Shown in pieces: positions 36,023-46,472 of a stretch of 64,000 nt of DNA (position 1 is the first letter of the stretch; each line of letters begins with the position of its first letter). The stretch is from Auriscalpium vulgare (Eukaryota > Basidiomycota > Agaricomycetes > Russulales > Auriscalpiaceae), in assembly GCA_019915015.1 (NCBI GenBank), contig JAHBBC010000025.1:549096-613095 (forward strand). The letters run 5' to 3'. The notes under the pieces were generated by a model that did not search any database, had not been told where the DNA came from, and saw only the letters and a list, made by a program, of their open reading frames with translations. The translations under genes were made by a program, and so were the position numbers.

Positions 36023-37875
36023 CTATGCACAGGATCCAGCTGGTGACTCGGAGGCCTCGTTGTTGACATTCGAGCCCTCCTGTGCATCTGACGAAGGCCC
36101 ACCATCGGAAGACGAACCCTGCACAAACTCCGGCAGCTCGCCGCTCCAGGTGGGCAAATAAGCCGCAGCGGTGTCCCAGCTGGTTGAAGCAGCGGCGTCA
36201 AACGATTCCGCGAGGGAGCGATCCTCCTTCCGCATAGTCTTCTCGGTGCGACAGCCGTAGACCTGCCATCGCATCAGGGCCCCAGCACACCATTGCGTCA
36301 TGGACTGCCGAGTTTCGCCAGGCTGGATAGCCACGTTGCTGTGGGTTATGAGGGCGGAAGGGATGAGGATGGTGGAGCCGGGCGGAAACTCGATAACCAG
36401 CGCCAGGTCCCACAGCACAAGGTGTCCTCCGAGATGGTAGTCAAAGTCGCCGAGTGCGGTCACAGCGCACCAGCCATACGGCACGTTTTGGGAGTCGCGG
36501 TGAGGGACGGTGAGTGCGCGCGGCCCAAAGTTGAATGTGACTGCGGGAAAGATGCTGTTGACGAAGGGCTTCCTCAGGAATGGCTGGTGAGCCACAACGT
36601 CGTCGAGCGCCCCCGCGCAGCGCTCAAAAGCGCTGTTGGAGAAGGTGTGGTAGACGCCTGGCATGGGCAAAATTAGCTATGTGGAAGACAAGATGGCGAC
36701 CAAACGACGCACCGCTGCCCAGCCCTGCGAGCCTCCGCACCCCTTCGTGGCTCAAAAGCCTCTGCGCTGCTGCCGCCTGCTCGCTGTTGTCGTACGAGAT
36801 GTTATAAGGCATCTGTGGAATAAATGAGCCCAGCAATGCCACAAGAGTAGATTGCGCACGCACCTTTGGTCCTCCGCCGTGCATGTAGCCTGCAGACAGC
36901 AAGGGGTACCGCCCGCGGGTGTGTGCTTGCTGTCCCGGGGAGAAGGGGCAGGCCTTGGCGACATCCTGCATCTCTGCGCTCACAGACTGGGGGACGCTCT
37001 CCCAAGATGCATCGCGGCGGGGCGGGGCAGCTAGTTGTGCCAGCACGCGGCCCTTTCTATCCAAGACGGACTCGCAATGGCTACAGCAAGGGGATATCAG
37101 CGCACTGGGCTCGCCGAGCTCACTATGCACGCACCTGCCGTCCCATTTTTTGACTTGAAAGCGGAGGTCGTCCACAAATGTTGCTAGTGGGATCTCCTTG
37201 CTTAGCCATGGCTTCTTCTTGTTGACGAACGGTTCAGCGGAGGGATGAACGCCCCGTTGCACAATATGAGCTCCGCGTGCCACTGGAAAGTTGAGGGCGT
37301 TATACGGAGTGGACAGAGTGGGCTGCTTCTTGAACGCCTCCTGAATTCGAGGAGTGACAGGCGGCAGCCCGTGCGGAGCGTCAGCCGCCGCCTTGCGCCG
37401 TTTGTTGAGGCGGCGGATTCGATCGCGGGCATGCTGGGTGCGCTCTCCCGGCCATCGTTCTGCAGGGGAAGGGCGAGGCAGGGCTCGGGGTGCATGGTTG
37501 TCGGGGGCTGGAGGCTGCTGAGGGCAGGAAGCGCCGCTGGCGGGTGCGTGGGCGGGCGGCGCGCTGGCATGAGCGCCTTGCTGGCCTTGCTTGAACGAAG
37601 GGGAAGGGGGCCTGGCGGGTGCATTCGCAGGCAATGGAGCAGCATCTTGCTGTTCTTGCTGGAGAGCAGCGTTGAAGTCATCCATGGATGCCCGCAGGGC
37701 AGCTTCCAGGTCGAAGTCGGCCTCCGAGTATGCAGCGAGTGCATCCTTGAGCAGGCTGCGGGCGTACGGCGAATACCGCTTCTGAGAGCGGAGCTACGGG
37801 CAGACATGAGCAGACAGTCAGCGCGGGAATACAAATGCATCGATCAGTGCTCACCGTTTTGAAGAGCGGAGGCAT
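36023..37875 (-). CDS. TET/JBP-like 2OG-Fe(II) dioxygenase, 543 aa
   Basis: Five exons (37875-37855, 37793-37135, 37080-36864, 36812-36713, 36657-36023) give 1632 nt. The N-terminal third is Pro/Ala-rich with a basic RIRRLNKRRKAA patch. The catalytic domain fills the C-terminal part. VPHRD near residues 384-387 supplies the iron-binding His-x-Asp, ITHSNVAI near 438 the distal His, and GETRQSM near 449 the Arg that should hold 2-oxoglutarate. All key residues are present, so the enzyme is predicted active on methylated cytosine in DNA or RNA. Fungal members of this family are known to travel with DNA transposons. The first exon encodes only MPPLFKT. Confidence 0.85.
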
Positions 37876-37990
37876 GGCACGCCAGCTGGCACAAGCGGTA
37901 GAAAGCATGAGTGTGCTGTCAAGCAGGCGCACAATAGAAGACTCACCAGGATAGGATCGGAGGCACTGACTGCTATTGCACCAAGCTAGG

Positions 37991-38228
37991 AATGAGGCTC
38001 GTCAGCATTGGGAACAGCGAGGAGGCCTTTGCATCGAGAGGAGCCGGGAGCGATTCCGTGCAAGACGCGCGGGCAAATGAAGAAGCTCACCGAATAGGCA
38101 AATCAAGTGACGCGCAAAGAAGCTGGCAATAAGGCTCGTCAGCATTGGGAACACTGAGGGTGCCTTTGCATCGAGAGGAGCCGGGAGCGATTCCGTGCAA
38201 GACGCGCAGGCAAATGAAGAAGCTCACC
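37991..38228. repeat. Two ~101-bp direct repeats, 137-bp period
   Basis: Copies at 37991-38091 and 38128-38228 share GGCTCGTCAGCATTGGGAAC and most of the following ~75 bp (CTTTGCATCGAGAGGAGCCG...). They lie just upstream of the TET-like gene, between it and the next minus-strand gene. Confidence 0.8.
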
Positions 38229-38544
38229 AAAAGCTCGCAGGGAAGCAAAGCGACGCGCTAAACGCAACAAGCAAGGCGTGCAACGCGTCGAATTTGCGGC
38301 GGGAGGGCTCCAACTGTGGTGGGAGGCGGCGAAGAAAGAGAGTGTGCGGCGGCGGCGAAGAAAGAGAGTGTGGCGGGCGCGGACTTTGCGTTCAACGCAT
38401 CAAACGTCAACTTGGGCGCTTGGTGACCATGTTGCCCTGAGATCTCTGCACCCGCGTTGACGATTCAAAGACAAGTAATTCAAGCATTGTTATCTACACA
38501 GAGTCGCAAAAGTGCCTAGCTATGAGGGCCGCTTCCCCCGCTCC

Positions 38545-39442
38545 TCAGACCCCCCTCGGATTGCGGACCCTGCGACCAGCCCGCTTTTTGACGGGGGACG
38601 CACGCGCAGCGTTCGCTTGCGACGGCGGCAGATGGGCGTCGCTAGATTGGATTGCATTAGTGAATTCCTAAGCAAACGCACGGCACTTACCTGGCGCTAG
38701 ACTCGCCGCCGTCAAAGTTAGGCTGTTCCGAGAAATCCACGTAGATCCCGGGCGGGAGCCCCAACCTGGCCACCTCGCTGTCCGACAAGCCGTGCACCCC
38801 CATCTGCGCCATCTGCGACATCGTGAGCAACATCATGCTGGGGTCGTCGTCAAGAGGGATGTCGCTGTCGTGCCCCGAATTGTCGTGCTCCGAGGCTTCT
38901 GCTTTGTCTGACTCTTGGCCCTCATGGTGCGCCTGCAATCCAGGGGAGTCGGCACGATCGACGTCTATGGGAGAGTGCCCAGGGCTGGCGACTCGCAGAG
39001 ACGGCGGGGCGCAGTGGATGATGGGAGCCGGGGCGTTCACGATAGGTTGGCCCAGCAGCGCAGGGCTGCCGCTGGCGGCAGGAGGAGGGTCTGCAGCAGG
39101 AGCGAGTGTGTGGCGGCTGGAGGTGATTTCGCGCACTTCAGTGGGCATAGCACGCATGGCGGGTTGGCCATCGCGCGCGGGCGCGGGGTTGGGACCATCG
39201 TGAGGAATCGAAAGGAATCTGATGTGCTACAAGCAGCAACGACGTCTATCAGCGAGAGCTCGTGGATGCTAAGAAGCTGCAAGGACGCACCGTGCCCGCT
39301 CCCAAGTCTGCCGGCCTAAAAACGACGTCCACCGTGCCGTGTCCTGCAACGACAACATTCACGTCTTGCAAGGTATCCTGTAGAGCGCCGATCAGCAGTC
39401 GCAACAACGGCGCTGAGGTCAATAGCTTACCCCAGTTGCCAT
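38545..39442 (-). CDS. Unknown transposon cargo protein, 243 aa, acidic middle and basic tail
   Basis: Four exons (39442-39431, 39377-39291, 39226-38691, 38641-38545) give 732 nt. The first exon is only 12 nt and encodes MATG. The N-terminus (VNVVVAGHGTVDVVFRPADL) looks folded. A Pro/Ala-rich linker is followed by an acidic zone (HDSDIPLDDDPSMMLL), GVHGLSDSEVARLGLPPGIY, and a last exon ending in the basic run KKRAGRRVRN. If the strong GTAAGT donor at 38690 is ignored, the frame stops three residues later. Using it adds the basic tail in frame. No family was recognised. DNA binding or regulation of the transposase is only a suggestion. Confidence 0.55.
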
Positions 39443-39969
39443 TGTGCACGAACGCGCTGATTGAAGAGGTGTGGGAGAGGTGAGGAAGCTGGGGAGGGTG
39501 AGCCGAGGTGCTGCGCCTCTTATCTGATTCTTGCGCAGTGTCGCGTGTTTGCTCGCTGCCCTGCCTGCAGCCTGCCTGCTGGCTGCCTCGTGCGCCTCGT
39601 GCTCAGTAAATCAGCACAATGCTCACCGTCTTCCGCAGCAAAGTCGCTGGTAGCGCAAACAGAGAGCCCAGTATACAGTACTTACAATGTTAGATTGTCT
39701 CGCGTCGTCGGCGCGCTCTCTCATCGCTGCCGGCTCTCTCATCGCCGCCCGCTCCCTCAGCTCCGCGTTACCTCAGAGTCCCCAGCGCCTCGTTGAACCT
39801 TAGCTCTCTAAGGGGGCAGGTCCATTACTTATTCTATTTCTAGGGCCCTGTACTTAAGACGCAGCAACGGAGACCGCTTCTTGCTGCCCCCTGCCCCCCA
39901 TCCCCCATCATCGCTTTGCATCCCAACCCTTGAGTCCCATCCGCCCATCTGCGTGTCGTCGACAGCACA

Positions 39970-40540
39970 ATGCATTCGCAATCGCGGGTTCTCTTCTATA
40001 TGACGGTGCCTGGTTCTGGGCGTTTCGTACGTCGCCGATCTCTGTCGATCACGGCGCGCGCTGACTTAACCCCGATACTTATCGCTCAAGGTCGTGCACC
40101 TCGACATCGACAAGTCGGGGGCCTTATGCTTTACGACTATCTCGCCGAATGCCTGGCCTCCCGAGATTGTTGAAGACCTGGCCACCAACCGTGCGACCTT
40201 CCACTCCGCCACAGCAGAGATAGCGCGCATGCTCGCAACTGTCCCCAAGATGCTGCCGCCCAACTCCGACAGCGCTCAAGGATACCAGGACCATTTCAAG
40301 ATCAATGTGCGAGCCACCGCGGATGCGGATGGGAATATCGAATTCAGTCTGGAAGAGGGCGGCCTGGAGGGCTTGAAGTTTGGGTACGTTCTCGTCCTGC
40401 ACGGTGAGCCAGCACTACTGACTGGAACACTGCATCATAGTTCGAATTACGAAGTGGGTTTGGATGCGGTGGGAAGGCTGCAGCTGAAGGTTGTTCAGCA
40501 GCCGCAGATGGGGGCAGAGTGCGACCAAGATTCTCTCTGA
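39970..40540 (+). CDS. Unknown transposon cargo protein, tandem paralog 1, 149 aa
   Basis: Exons 39970-40026, 40091-40383 and 40441-40540 give 450 nt. The protein reads VLFYMTVPGSGRF, then VVHLDIDKSGALCFTTISPNAW, a helical middle, FKINVRATADADGNIEFSLE, and SNYEVGLDAVGRLQLKV. The alternation of short hydrophobic strands suggests a beta-rich fold. The next gene shares the pattern with the same two intron positions (after GRF/GQF and after FG/LG), so the two arose by duplication. No signal peptide or known motif was seen. Confidence 0.65.
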
Positions 40541-40660
40541 CTCGCACTCCTTTGCTCATCTGCATCTAGAGCCCCAACCCCGCATCTGGCACGTCGTCAT
40601 CTCTCCCCTTACCCCGCCACCACCGCAGACCGCTTGGGGGCACCGCGAGTCACCGTTACC

Positions 40661-41221
40661 CAGGCTCAAGTAATCTTCTACGCAACGATACCTCGATCAG
40701 GTCAATTTGTACGTCGGCGGTCCCATTGATAACTGAGCAGCCTGCTTATGCCTTGCACCGCTTCAGGTGGCTCATCTTGATCTGCATGCGTCCGGGGTTC
40801 TCGCATTCACTACAATTGGACCAACATCCTGGGCGCGACCAGTCATCCAAGGCCCCACCCGCGTCTGTGCTCCGACAGGCCAGCCTAAAATCCGCGGCGG
40901 GTCCATTGCCGCCGAGGTTTTGGAGATCCTCACAGCCATTCCGACCACGCTCAAAAAGCTGTCAAGCACTTCAGGCCCCCAGCAGTTGACGATCAAGTTC
41001 CAGGTCACAACGGACGCGGCCGGGCAGCTGAAGTGGGCTGTCGACAAGGGCGACCGTCTTAGTGGGCTTGTTCTTGGGTAACTTGTGCCTTGAGTTGTGA
41101 ACACGAACACGCCGCATCTAATCTTACTTTGAATTACAGCCCCCGCTATCGAGTCGAATTGAACTGCGTGGGACGCCCCCAGCTGATGGACATCAATGAG
41201 GAGGAGTCCTCCGAGGAGTGA
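40661..41221 (+). CDS. Unknown transposon cargo protein, tandem paralog 2, start unresolved
   Basis: Exons from about 40661 to 40708, 40767-41077 and 41140-41221 give QVIFYATIPRSGQF, then VAHLDLHASGVLAFTTIGPTSW, PQQLTIKFQVTTDAAGQLKW and PRYRVELNCVGRPQLMDI, ending in an acidic EEESSEE tail. Intron positions match paralog 1. No in-frame ATG was found directly before the first exon, so a small upstream exon is likely. Both copies are open. Confidence 0.55.
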
Positions 41222-41600
41222 TAGAGACGTAGGTGCGTGCATGCTGACGCCTCCCAGTCGTCTTCTGCTCCTGTGTACTAACTCAGTGCACACTAGCTCC
41301 TTCATCAACGCTCCATGTCGGTTCTCTCAGCTGCGTTGGCCCGAGGTGAAAAAATTCTGTGTTATCGTACGTGCGTGTTTCTTGGTGCCATTTTGGTCAC
41401 AGGTCTCCTCAAAGGCAGTCGGAGGATGCAAGTGATTGCTGTCTGTACGTAGTATGTAATCTGAATCGCTGGTCTTGAATGTGACCGTTACCCGACCTGT
41501 CATATTTACCTGCCGCGAGCCCGCTTGGCCTCCGCTTCGTCCGCCCCTTCTCTCTCCCGTGCCACGTCAAGCCGTCCTTCACCCTGCGCCTACATGCGCC

Positions 41601-43608
41601 ATGGCTCGCAACCCTGCGCCTGCACGCGCCATGAACACTCGTAGCAACCAGCAACCGCCGTCGCCGAGCGGCAGGGTTGATGTCAGCCGGCTGGACGAAG
41701 CGACACTCAGGAATCTGTTGGCGAAGGCTCAAAAGGCGGCCAAGGCAGCCAAAAAAAACGTACGTCGTTGCTTGCATGTCCCGCCAAGCCCATCTTCAAC
41801 TGCAACGTTAGAACGCCAGCAAGATCGGCTGCAGGACGAACAGGAATCGAACGAGGCCGAGGCAGCATTTCAGGCGGCAGAAGCTCAAGAGGAAGACGAC
41901 GACGAGGATGCTGACGCAGATATGCCTGAAAGCATGGAGCAGCGCGACGCTCAGGCAGATATAGGCGAGGATGACTTTAGCGTCGTTGAGGACGAGGAAT
42001 ACCGGGCGCGTCGCAAGAGGAAGGAATATTGTAAGCCGTTCTCGCTGGTACGCTGTGTTGAATATTGACCAGTAGGTAGCGGGCTCAGAGCACTCAGGAG
42101 ACAACGAGGAGGAAGCTGCCGAGCAACCCTCGCGCCAGGCCGCCAGCAAGAAGGCGAGGAAGGACCCTCTGCCGCGCGACGCTAGGATTCCTGAGGTCAG
42201 TCATACTTGCCAGCAGCCCAGTATGCCCTTAACTTGTTCCGTAGATCCGCTTCAGCACCCCAAAGCCGGTCGCCAGCAAGCTTCCCGCGCGCCTCAAGAA
42301 CAAGAGCAACTCATCGCATTCGCTCAGCCCATCGGGCAACGTCAACCTGCCGCCGTCGTCCAGCCCACCGCGCACATCCAGCCCTGGTCCGATGTCAACG
42401 CCGTCAACGCCGCCTCGCGCAAGCCGCCAGCAAGCTTCGAAGGAAGTGCCCTTCACGCCATACGATCCAGCACGCGCTGCTCGGGCGCTGCAGAAAAAGC
42501 AGTCACCGGCAACGAAAGGCCTCCTCAGGGTCGCAAACATTCACATGAGGATCAAGGTCGCCAACGAGCAAGGCTTTCCCGAGGACGCAGAGACGGTGCA
42601 GATGAGTAAGGCTAGCTACCTCGAGGCCTGTCGGGAGCTCTCAGCGCCACGTCGGCGGGCGCGCTTTGATAAGGACCAGCTGTATCGGGAAACAATGCTG
42701 TCCATAGTGCGAGTTTTTCTCTCCTTTTCACCTCGCTGTCCAACGCTGTCTCCCTCTAGATCGGCCAGCGCACCTGGCAGCTTCGTGGGCAGGTCAAGAC
42801 GAAGGCGCAAAGTTTGGTTCCCTCGCACTACCGCCTCATCCAGGTCGACGCCAAGTACGACGCGCAGGATGCTGTGCAGCAGCTGTTGAAGAAGAGTTTG
42901 TTTCACTTTCGGAATCTCGACCAGGTGCGGCCCTGATTGTTCCACCATCCCATGCTCTGCTGAAGCTACAGCCCAGCGACGTGGGCCATTTGGAAACACC
43001 ATCATCCCCGCCCTATTCGCAGCGCAGTGGCTTGCTAACAGCAAGGCCGATGCAGCTGGTCTTTATTCCGCACGCTTCAACCCAGTGTCGTTGAATCTCA
43101 TTGCACTCCTGGTGACATCCGTGCGTTGTCTTCATCATGCGCTTTGTGTCGTTAGGCTTCTCTCACCGTCTATCTGGCAGATTGAATGCGCTCTGTGCGA
43201 CTGGAAGACCGGGGTCAAAACCACCAAGGGCAACGAATTCAACCACGACAGCTACCAGACCGTATACATCCGACATCTCACGTCTCTCGAGAAGTTCAAG
43301 AAGATGCAGCCAGGTGCACTGGCGTCATTACAGCGACGCATATGGTCGGAGGCCCTGTACGTCTTCCGTTGATTTGACTGCCGCTTACTGAACGGCTGGG
43401 CAGGACCATCTCGGGGCTGAGCACCACCGTTGGGTTGCAGACCAACGCGGACTTAGACTCTGATGATGACTTCCTAGACGACGGGACCGCGCCACGCGTG
43501 ACTGAAGATGGGTTGGAGTATGTCAAGGACTCGTCCGATCATGGTGCCAGCCAGCCCCCGGTTCCCAACGCAGAGGCTGGCCCATCAAATATGCCTCGAT
43601 CATCCTAA
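41601..43608 (+). CDS. DUF6532-family protein, 545 aa
   Basis: Eight exons (41601-41759, 41820-42030, 42080-42195, 42245-42706, 42760-42924, 42977-43120, 43181-43356, 43404-43608) total 1638 nt. The N-terminus has a short helix (LDEATLRNLLAKAQKAA), an acidic stretch (EEDDDEDADAD) and a Ser/Pro-rich linker. The C-terminal half carries the DUF6532 pattern: FGNTIIPALFAAQWLANSK, NPVSLNLIALLVTSIECAL, then YQTVYIRHLTSLEKF. That domain is common in Agaricomycetes and has no known activity. Three acceptors had to be placed downstream of the first AG to keep frame, which the coding pattern supports. Its position inside the inverted repeats makes it cargo. Confidence 0.75.
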
Positions 43609-43859
43609 GATAGAGCGTCCATTCGTCGATCCTCCAAGTCTGTCCCTCTTCCTCAGGTAGCTTTTTGCCTGACTAATTCTTCAATGTTCCAGATACATTC
43701 ACTACGTGCTTCCTATTTCATTAAGTGATCTCTCGTCCATTAATATTCCCTATATTGTCGCATATCCAGGCTATCCTTCCATCATTTGATATCCCAGTCT
43801 TTTCTCTTTCTCCAGCCAAGTAGTACAGGTACAGGCTCATTATGATAGACTCAATGCCA
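43609..43859. other. 3' flank of the DUF6532 gene within the element
   Basis: AT-rich, pyrimidine-rich non-coding DNA with no repeat or gene recognised. Confidence 0.4.
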
Positions 43860-44344
43860 GATGGTTTTAATGTCTATTGCATTTGGATGATCATATTGAA
43901 TGGTCCTATGCTAGTGCCCTAGGCTGTATGGTCAACAGAGCTTCTGGTGCAAGCATTATAGCTTGTGCTGCCAAGATAGTGAACATAGCTGTTAGCAAGT
44001 GCATGTGTAGCCACTGGTGCATACACAGCCTACTGTGTGCACATAGCATAGTAAAGCAGCAACACTGCATATGTCTACTATGGTGGCATCGTAGCCAACA
44101 CCTCCTACACTGAATATGATGGCACAGGTGGCAATGCAGTCAATCCATGCTGTGTTGGCTACAGTTGACTACAGTGACTACTGTAGCACCACAGATGGCA
44201 GGCTGCGCTATGTAGTGGTGGTAGCACAATGTAGCATGGTCTGTGCACTATATAGCGCTGTGTAGTGGGGAGGGGTGGCTACATAGGACCACATAGAACT
44301 TGACCTTCCTATATTACTATATGTGCTATGCAGGTGTCATAGAT
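43860..44344. promoter_or_regulatory. Right subterminal motif array
   Basis: Short words such as TGTGTAG, CTGTAGC, GTAGTGG and TGTTGGCTAC recur many times in mostly one orientation, mirroring the left array. Long purine/pyrimidine alternation gives the zone its AT-rich look. Confidence 0.6.
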
Positions 44345-44373
44345 CTACATAGGATGGGTAAAATTTCCTGATG
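44345..44373 (-). repeat. Right terminal inverted repeat
   Basis: Reads CTACATAGG...TTTCCTGATG toward the right edge, the imperfect complement of 32326-32352. Confidence 0.75.
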
Positions 44374-44853
44374 CCCTGCGCTGCACCTCCCCGCGCCCGC
44401 CAGCGTCCCGCTAGCCTCGATCGCCAACATACCCTCACCTGCGCCCCGCGCACAGCGCCGCCAGACGCCCATCTCGTATCTCCCGCCCGGCAGCCCGCTC
44501 TCATGGGCGCCCGGCCGCAGCGCGCATCTACTTATCTCGTCGCCGCTGAAGCAGACCGAGAGCTCTGAAAGAGGCGAGAGAACGGCCGGTGGAGCCCGCA
44601 GTGCTCACACTTGCGGAGAAGTGAGCCTTCCTCACCTCACCTCAATTTTGTACGTGCTGACTGGCGCCCACAGGCCGCAAATCTCCTGCAGTTCATCGTG
44701 CAGAAGGATTCGCGCTGCCTCGACCTGTGCTCGGAGCTCGCCGTGCACGAGGCGAAGCTGCGCGACCTCAAGCTCAAATGGGAGCGCATCGTGCAGCGCG
44801 AGTTCGGGTGCACCGCCTCCGTCGTCTGCCTATTGCTCAAGTACTGTTTTTAA
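44374..44853 (+). pseudogene. DUF4048-like gene fragment, decayed
   Basis: Directly right of the transposon one plus frame reads VPLASIANIPSPAPRAQRRQ and on to LISSPLKQTES. Another continues ALKEARERPVEPAVLTLAEK. After an intron-like gap comes AANLLQFIVQKDSRCLDLCS with LKLKWERIVQREFG. This matches my memory of the DUF4048-type region in basidiomycete proteins. The pieces are in different frames. At 44619-44622 the exon-intron junction has one G fewer than the coding frame needs, and a stop follows soon after WERIVQREFG. So it is a broken gene, perhaps the one the transposon entered. Confidence 0.45.
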
Positions 44854-45747
44854 AACCAGATTGCGCACCCCGCGCTCGGACGCGCACCCCTCGCCCACCG
44901 TCATCCCAACGCCCGTCATCGCCGCCGCGTGCCACTCATACCGATCCCGTTCGCACACCTTGCCACCTCGTCGGTCCGCGCACGACTCGTCCCTGTCCAC
45001 AGGAGCTGGAGAGCCTGATAGCTCCGGATCCCCTACTTGTGCGACTCATCTTATGCCATCGCTTCCTCTCCGGTCTGCATACTCAGGCCCAGACCATTCT
45101 CCGCCACCTGCACTTGTCGCCTCGGACCCGCGATGATGGCGAAGGACGGACGAAACAGCGCCGCCTCCATCTGTGCCGTTCTGCGCACCGTGGAGCTGGC
45201 GATGCTGGGGTGCGAGAGGAAGAGAGGGGGGCGCATCCACTCGCCAAACCGCGGTGCGATGTCCTGTCAGCGGGAAGCGAAGACGTAAGGCACGCTGACT
45301 TCCGAATGCATGGGGCCCGTGCTGCGCGTGGGGGCGCGCGTTGGTCTCCCGGCCTCACTCCATCTCCAGGCTCTTCCTCCCAGCACAGATTCACACAGAC
45401 GCGCGGCGCAAGATGTCGACATTCCATGTCAGCGGGTCGTAATCGGCGGATAGACCAGGAGACAACACCTTTCTTGTCGCAGCGTTCAGCGTGATGATAG
45501 GAACTTCGAGAGACCTCCGGCGGCGCGCATCTCATCTGCCCCACAAGACACCCCATCCCCACGCACCCAGCTCTGAGATCCAACCTCTCATCCACCGTCA
45601 TCAGCTCGTTCGACGTTTCAAGATTAAAATGTGTTCCAGCAGTGCGCACCATGTCGTATCCGAGAATATCGTGTTGTTCACGCTCAGGACCACACCGCGC
45701 TGAACACGTTCCATCGCTTCCTGAACGAAGGTGCGCCCTTTTAGCAG

Positions 45748-45808
45748 TTTGTGTGCTCGACCGGGCTGACGCTTGGCGAAGATGTTGCGTTGATTATATG
45801 GCCGTCTT
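45748..45808. repeat. 61-bp direct repeat, copy 1
   Basis: Identical to 46276-46336 except for one base. It contains GTGTGCTCGACCGGGCTGAC. In one frame it reads CSTGLTLGEDVALI. Confidence 0.85.
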
Positions 45809-46275
45809 TACGTGCAATGTAAGCTCTTGGAGGATTTGACACCGGCGTGGCCGAGGCATATCTAATTCGCGATCGATGGATTTGTTTGCACCATCATGTC
45901 CACCCTCGACGTGGGGAACACCGATGTGCTTTGAATGTCTCAGCTCAGCGCGGGACATGCGGAGCATTTGCCCCCCAACTTACCCAAACAACCCGCCGCA
46001 GGTCCGCGCCGCGTTATAGTCCCGTCATCAACAGCAACTGCAATCGCGACGACCTCATCAAAACATACGTGCGTGCCCGTCTCTGCTCGTCCGCTCGAGC
46101 ACCACGGTCACATTTGCGGACCTTGCCAAGCCCTACGACGAACACATACGAATCATATCAGGCGCCTTCCTATCATTCGCAGTCCCATTCACAATCTAAG
46201 ACCTCGGGCGACGTGCTCACGCCTCCAATTTCGTCCCCCTACACGCCGCTCACTGCGCCTCCTACCACGGCCTAC

Positions 46276-46336
46276 TTTGTGTGCTCGACCGGGCTGACGC
46301 TTGGCGAAGATGTTGCGTTGATTATGTGGCCGTCTT
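46276..46336. repeat. 61-bp direct repeat, copy 2
   Basis: Second copy of 45748-45808, 528 bp downstream in the same orientation. Confidence 0.85.
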
Positions 46337-46472
46337 GAGTGTTGAGCGCTGAGCGTCGACTGTCAACTGTTTAAGCGTCGACTGTCAACTGTTTACTGCT
46401 GACAATTGAGCGTAAACCGCTAGCTGTTGACTGTTGACTGTGAATGTTGACTGTTAGCAGTCAACTGTTATG
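46337..46472. repeat. Degenerate GTTGACTG/GTCAACTG repeats
   Basis: Short units such as GCGTCGACTGTCAACTGTTT (twice) and TGTTGACTG (three or more) fill this stretch. Confidence 0.7.

Larger units (their letters stand above)
32326..44373. mobile_element. Plavaka-type (CACTA-like) DNA transposon, 12.05 kb, apparently complete
   Basis: The ends form imperfect terminal inverted repeats: CATCAGGAAA at 32326 and its complement TTTCCTGATG ending at 44373. A second match lies further in (CCTACATAG against CTACATAGG). CCC flanks both sides (32323-32325 and 44374-44376), a candidate 3-bp target duplication as expected for CACTA-like elements. Inside lie an intact Plavaka transposase, a TET/JBP-like dioxygenase and four other open genes. 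Subterminal zones of several hundred bp are rich in short TGTAG/CTACA and CTATGTAG motifs. The minus-strand genes occupy the left half and the plus-strand genes the right half. Confidence 0.85.

Noticed and set aside
38195..38440. Plus-strand frame inside the transposon as another cargo gene
   Set aside because: It covers the direct repeats and low-complexity DNA, and has no splice partner or conserved segment.
32326..44373. Classifying the element as KDZ (Kyakuja/Dileera/Zisupton) because it carries a TET gene
   Set aside because: The transposase motifs, including the C-terminal VEWF and NVLD...F blocks, fit Plavaka instead.
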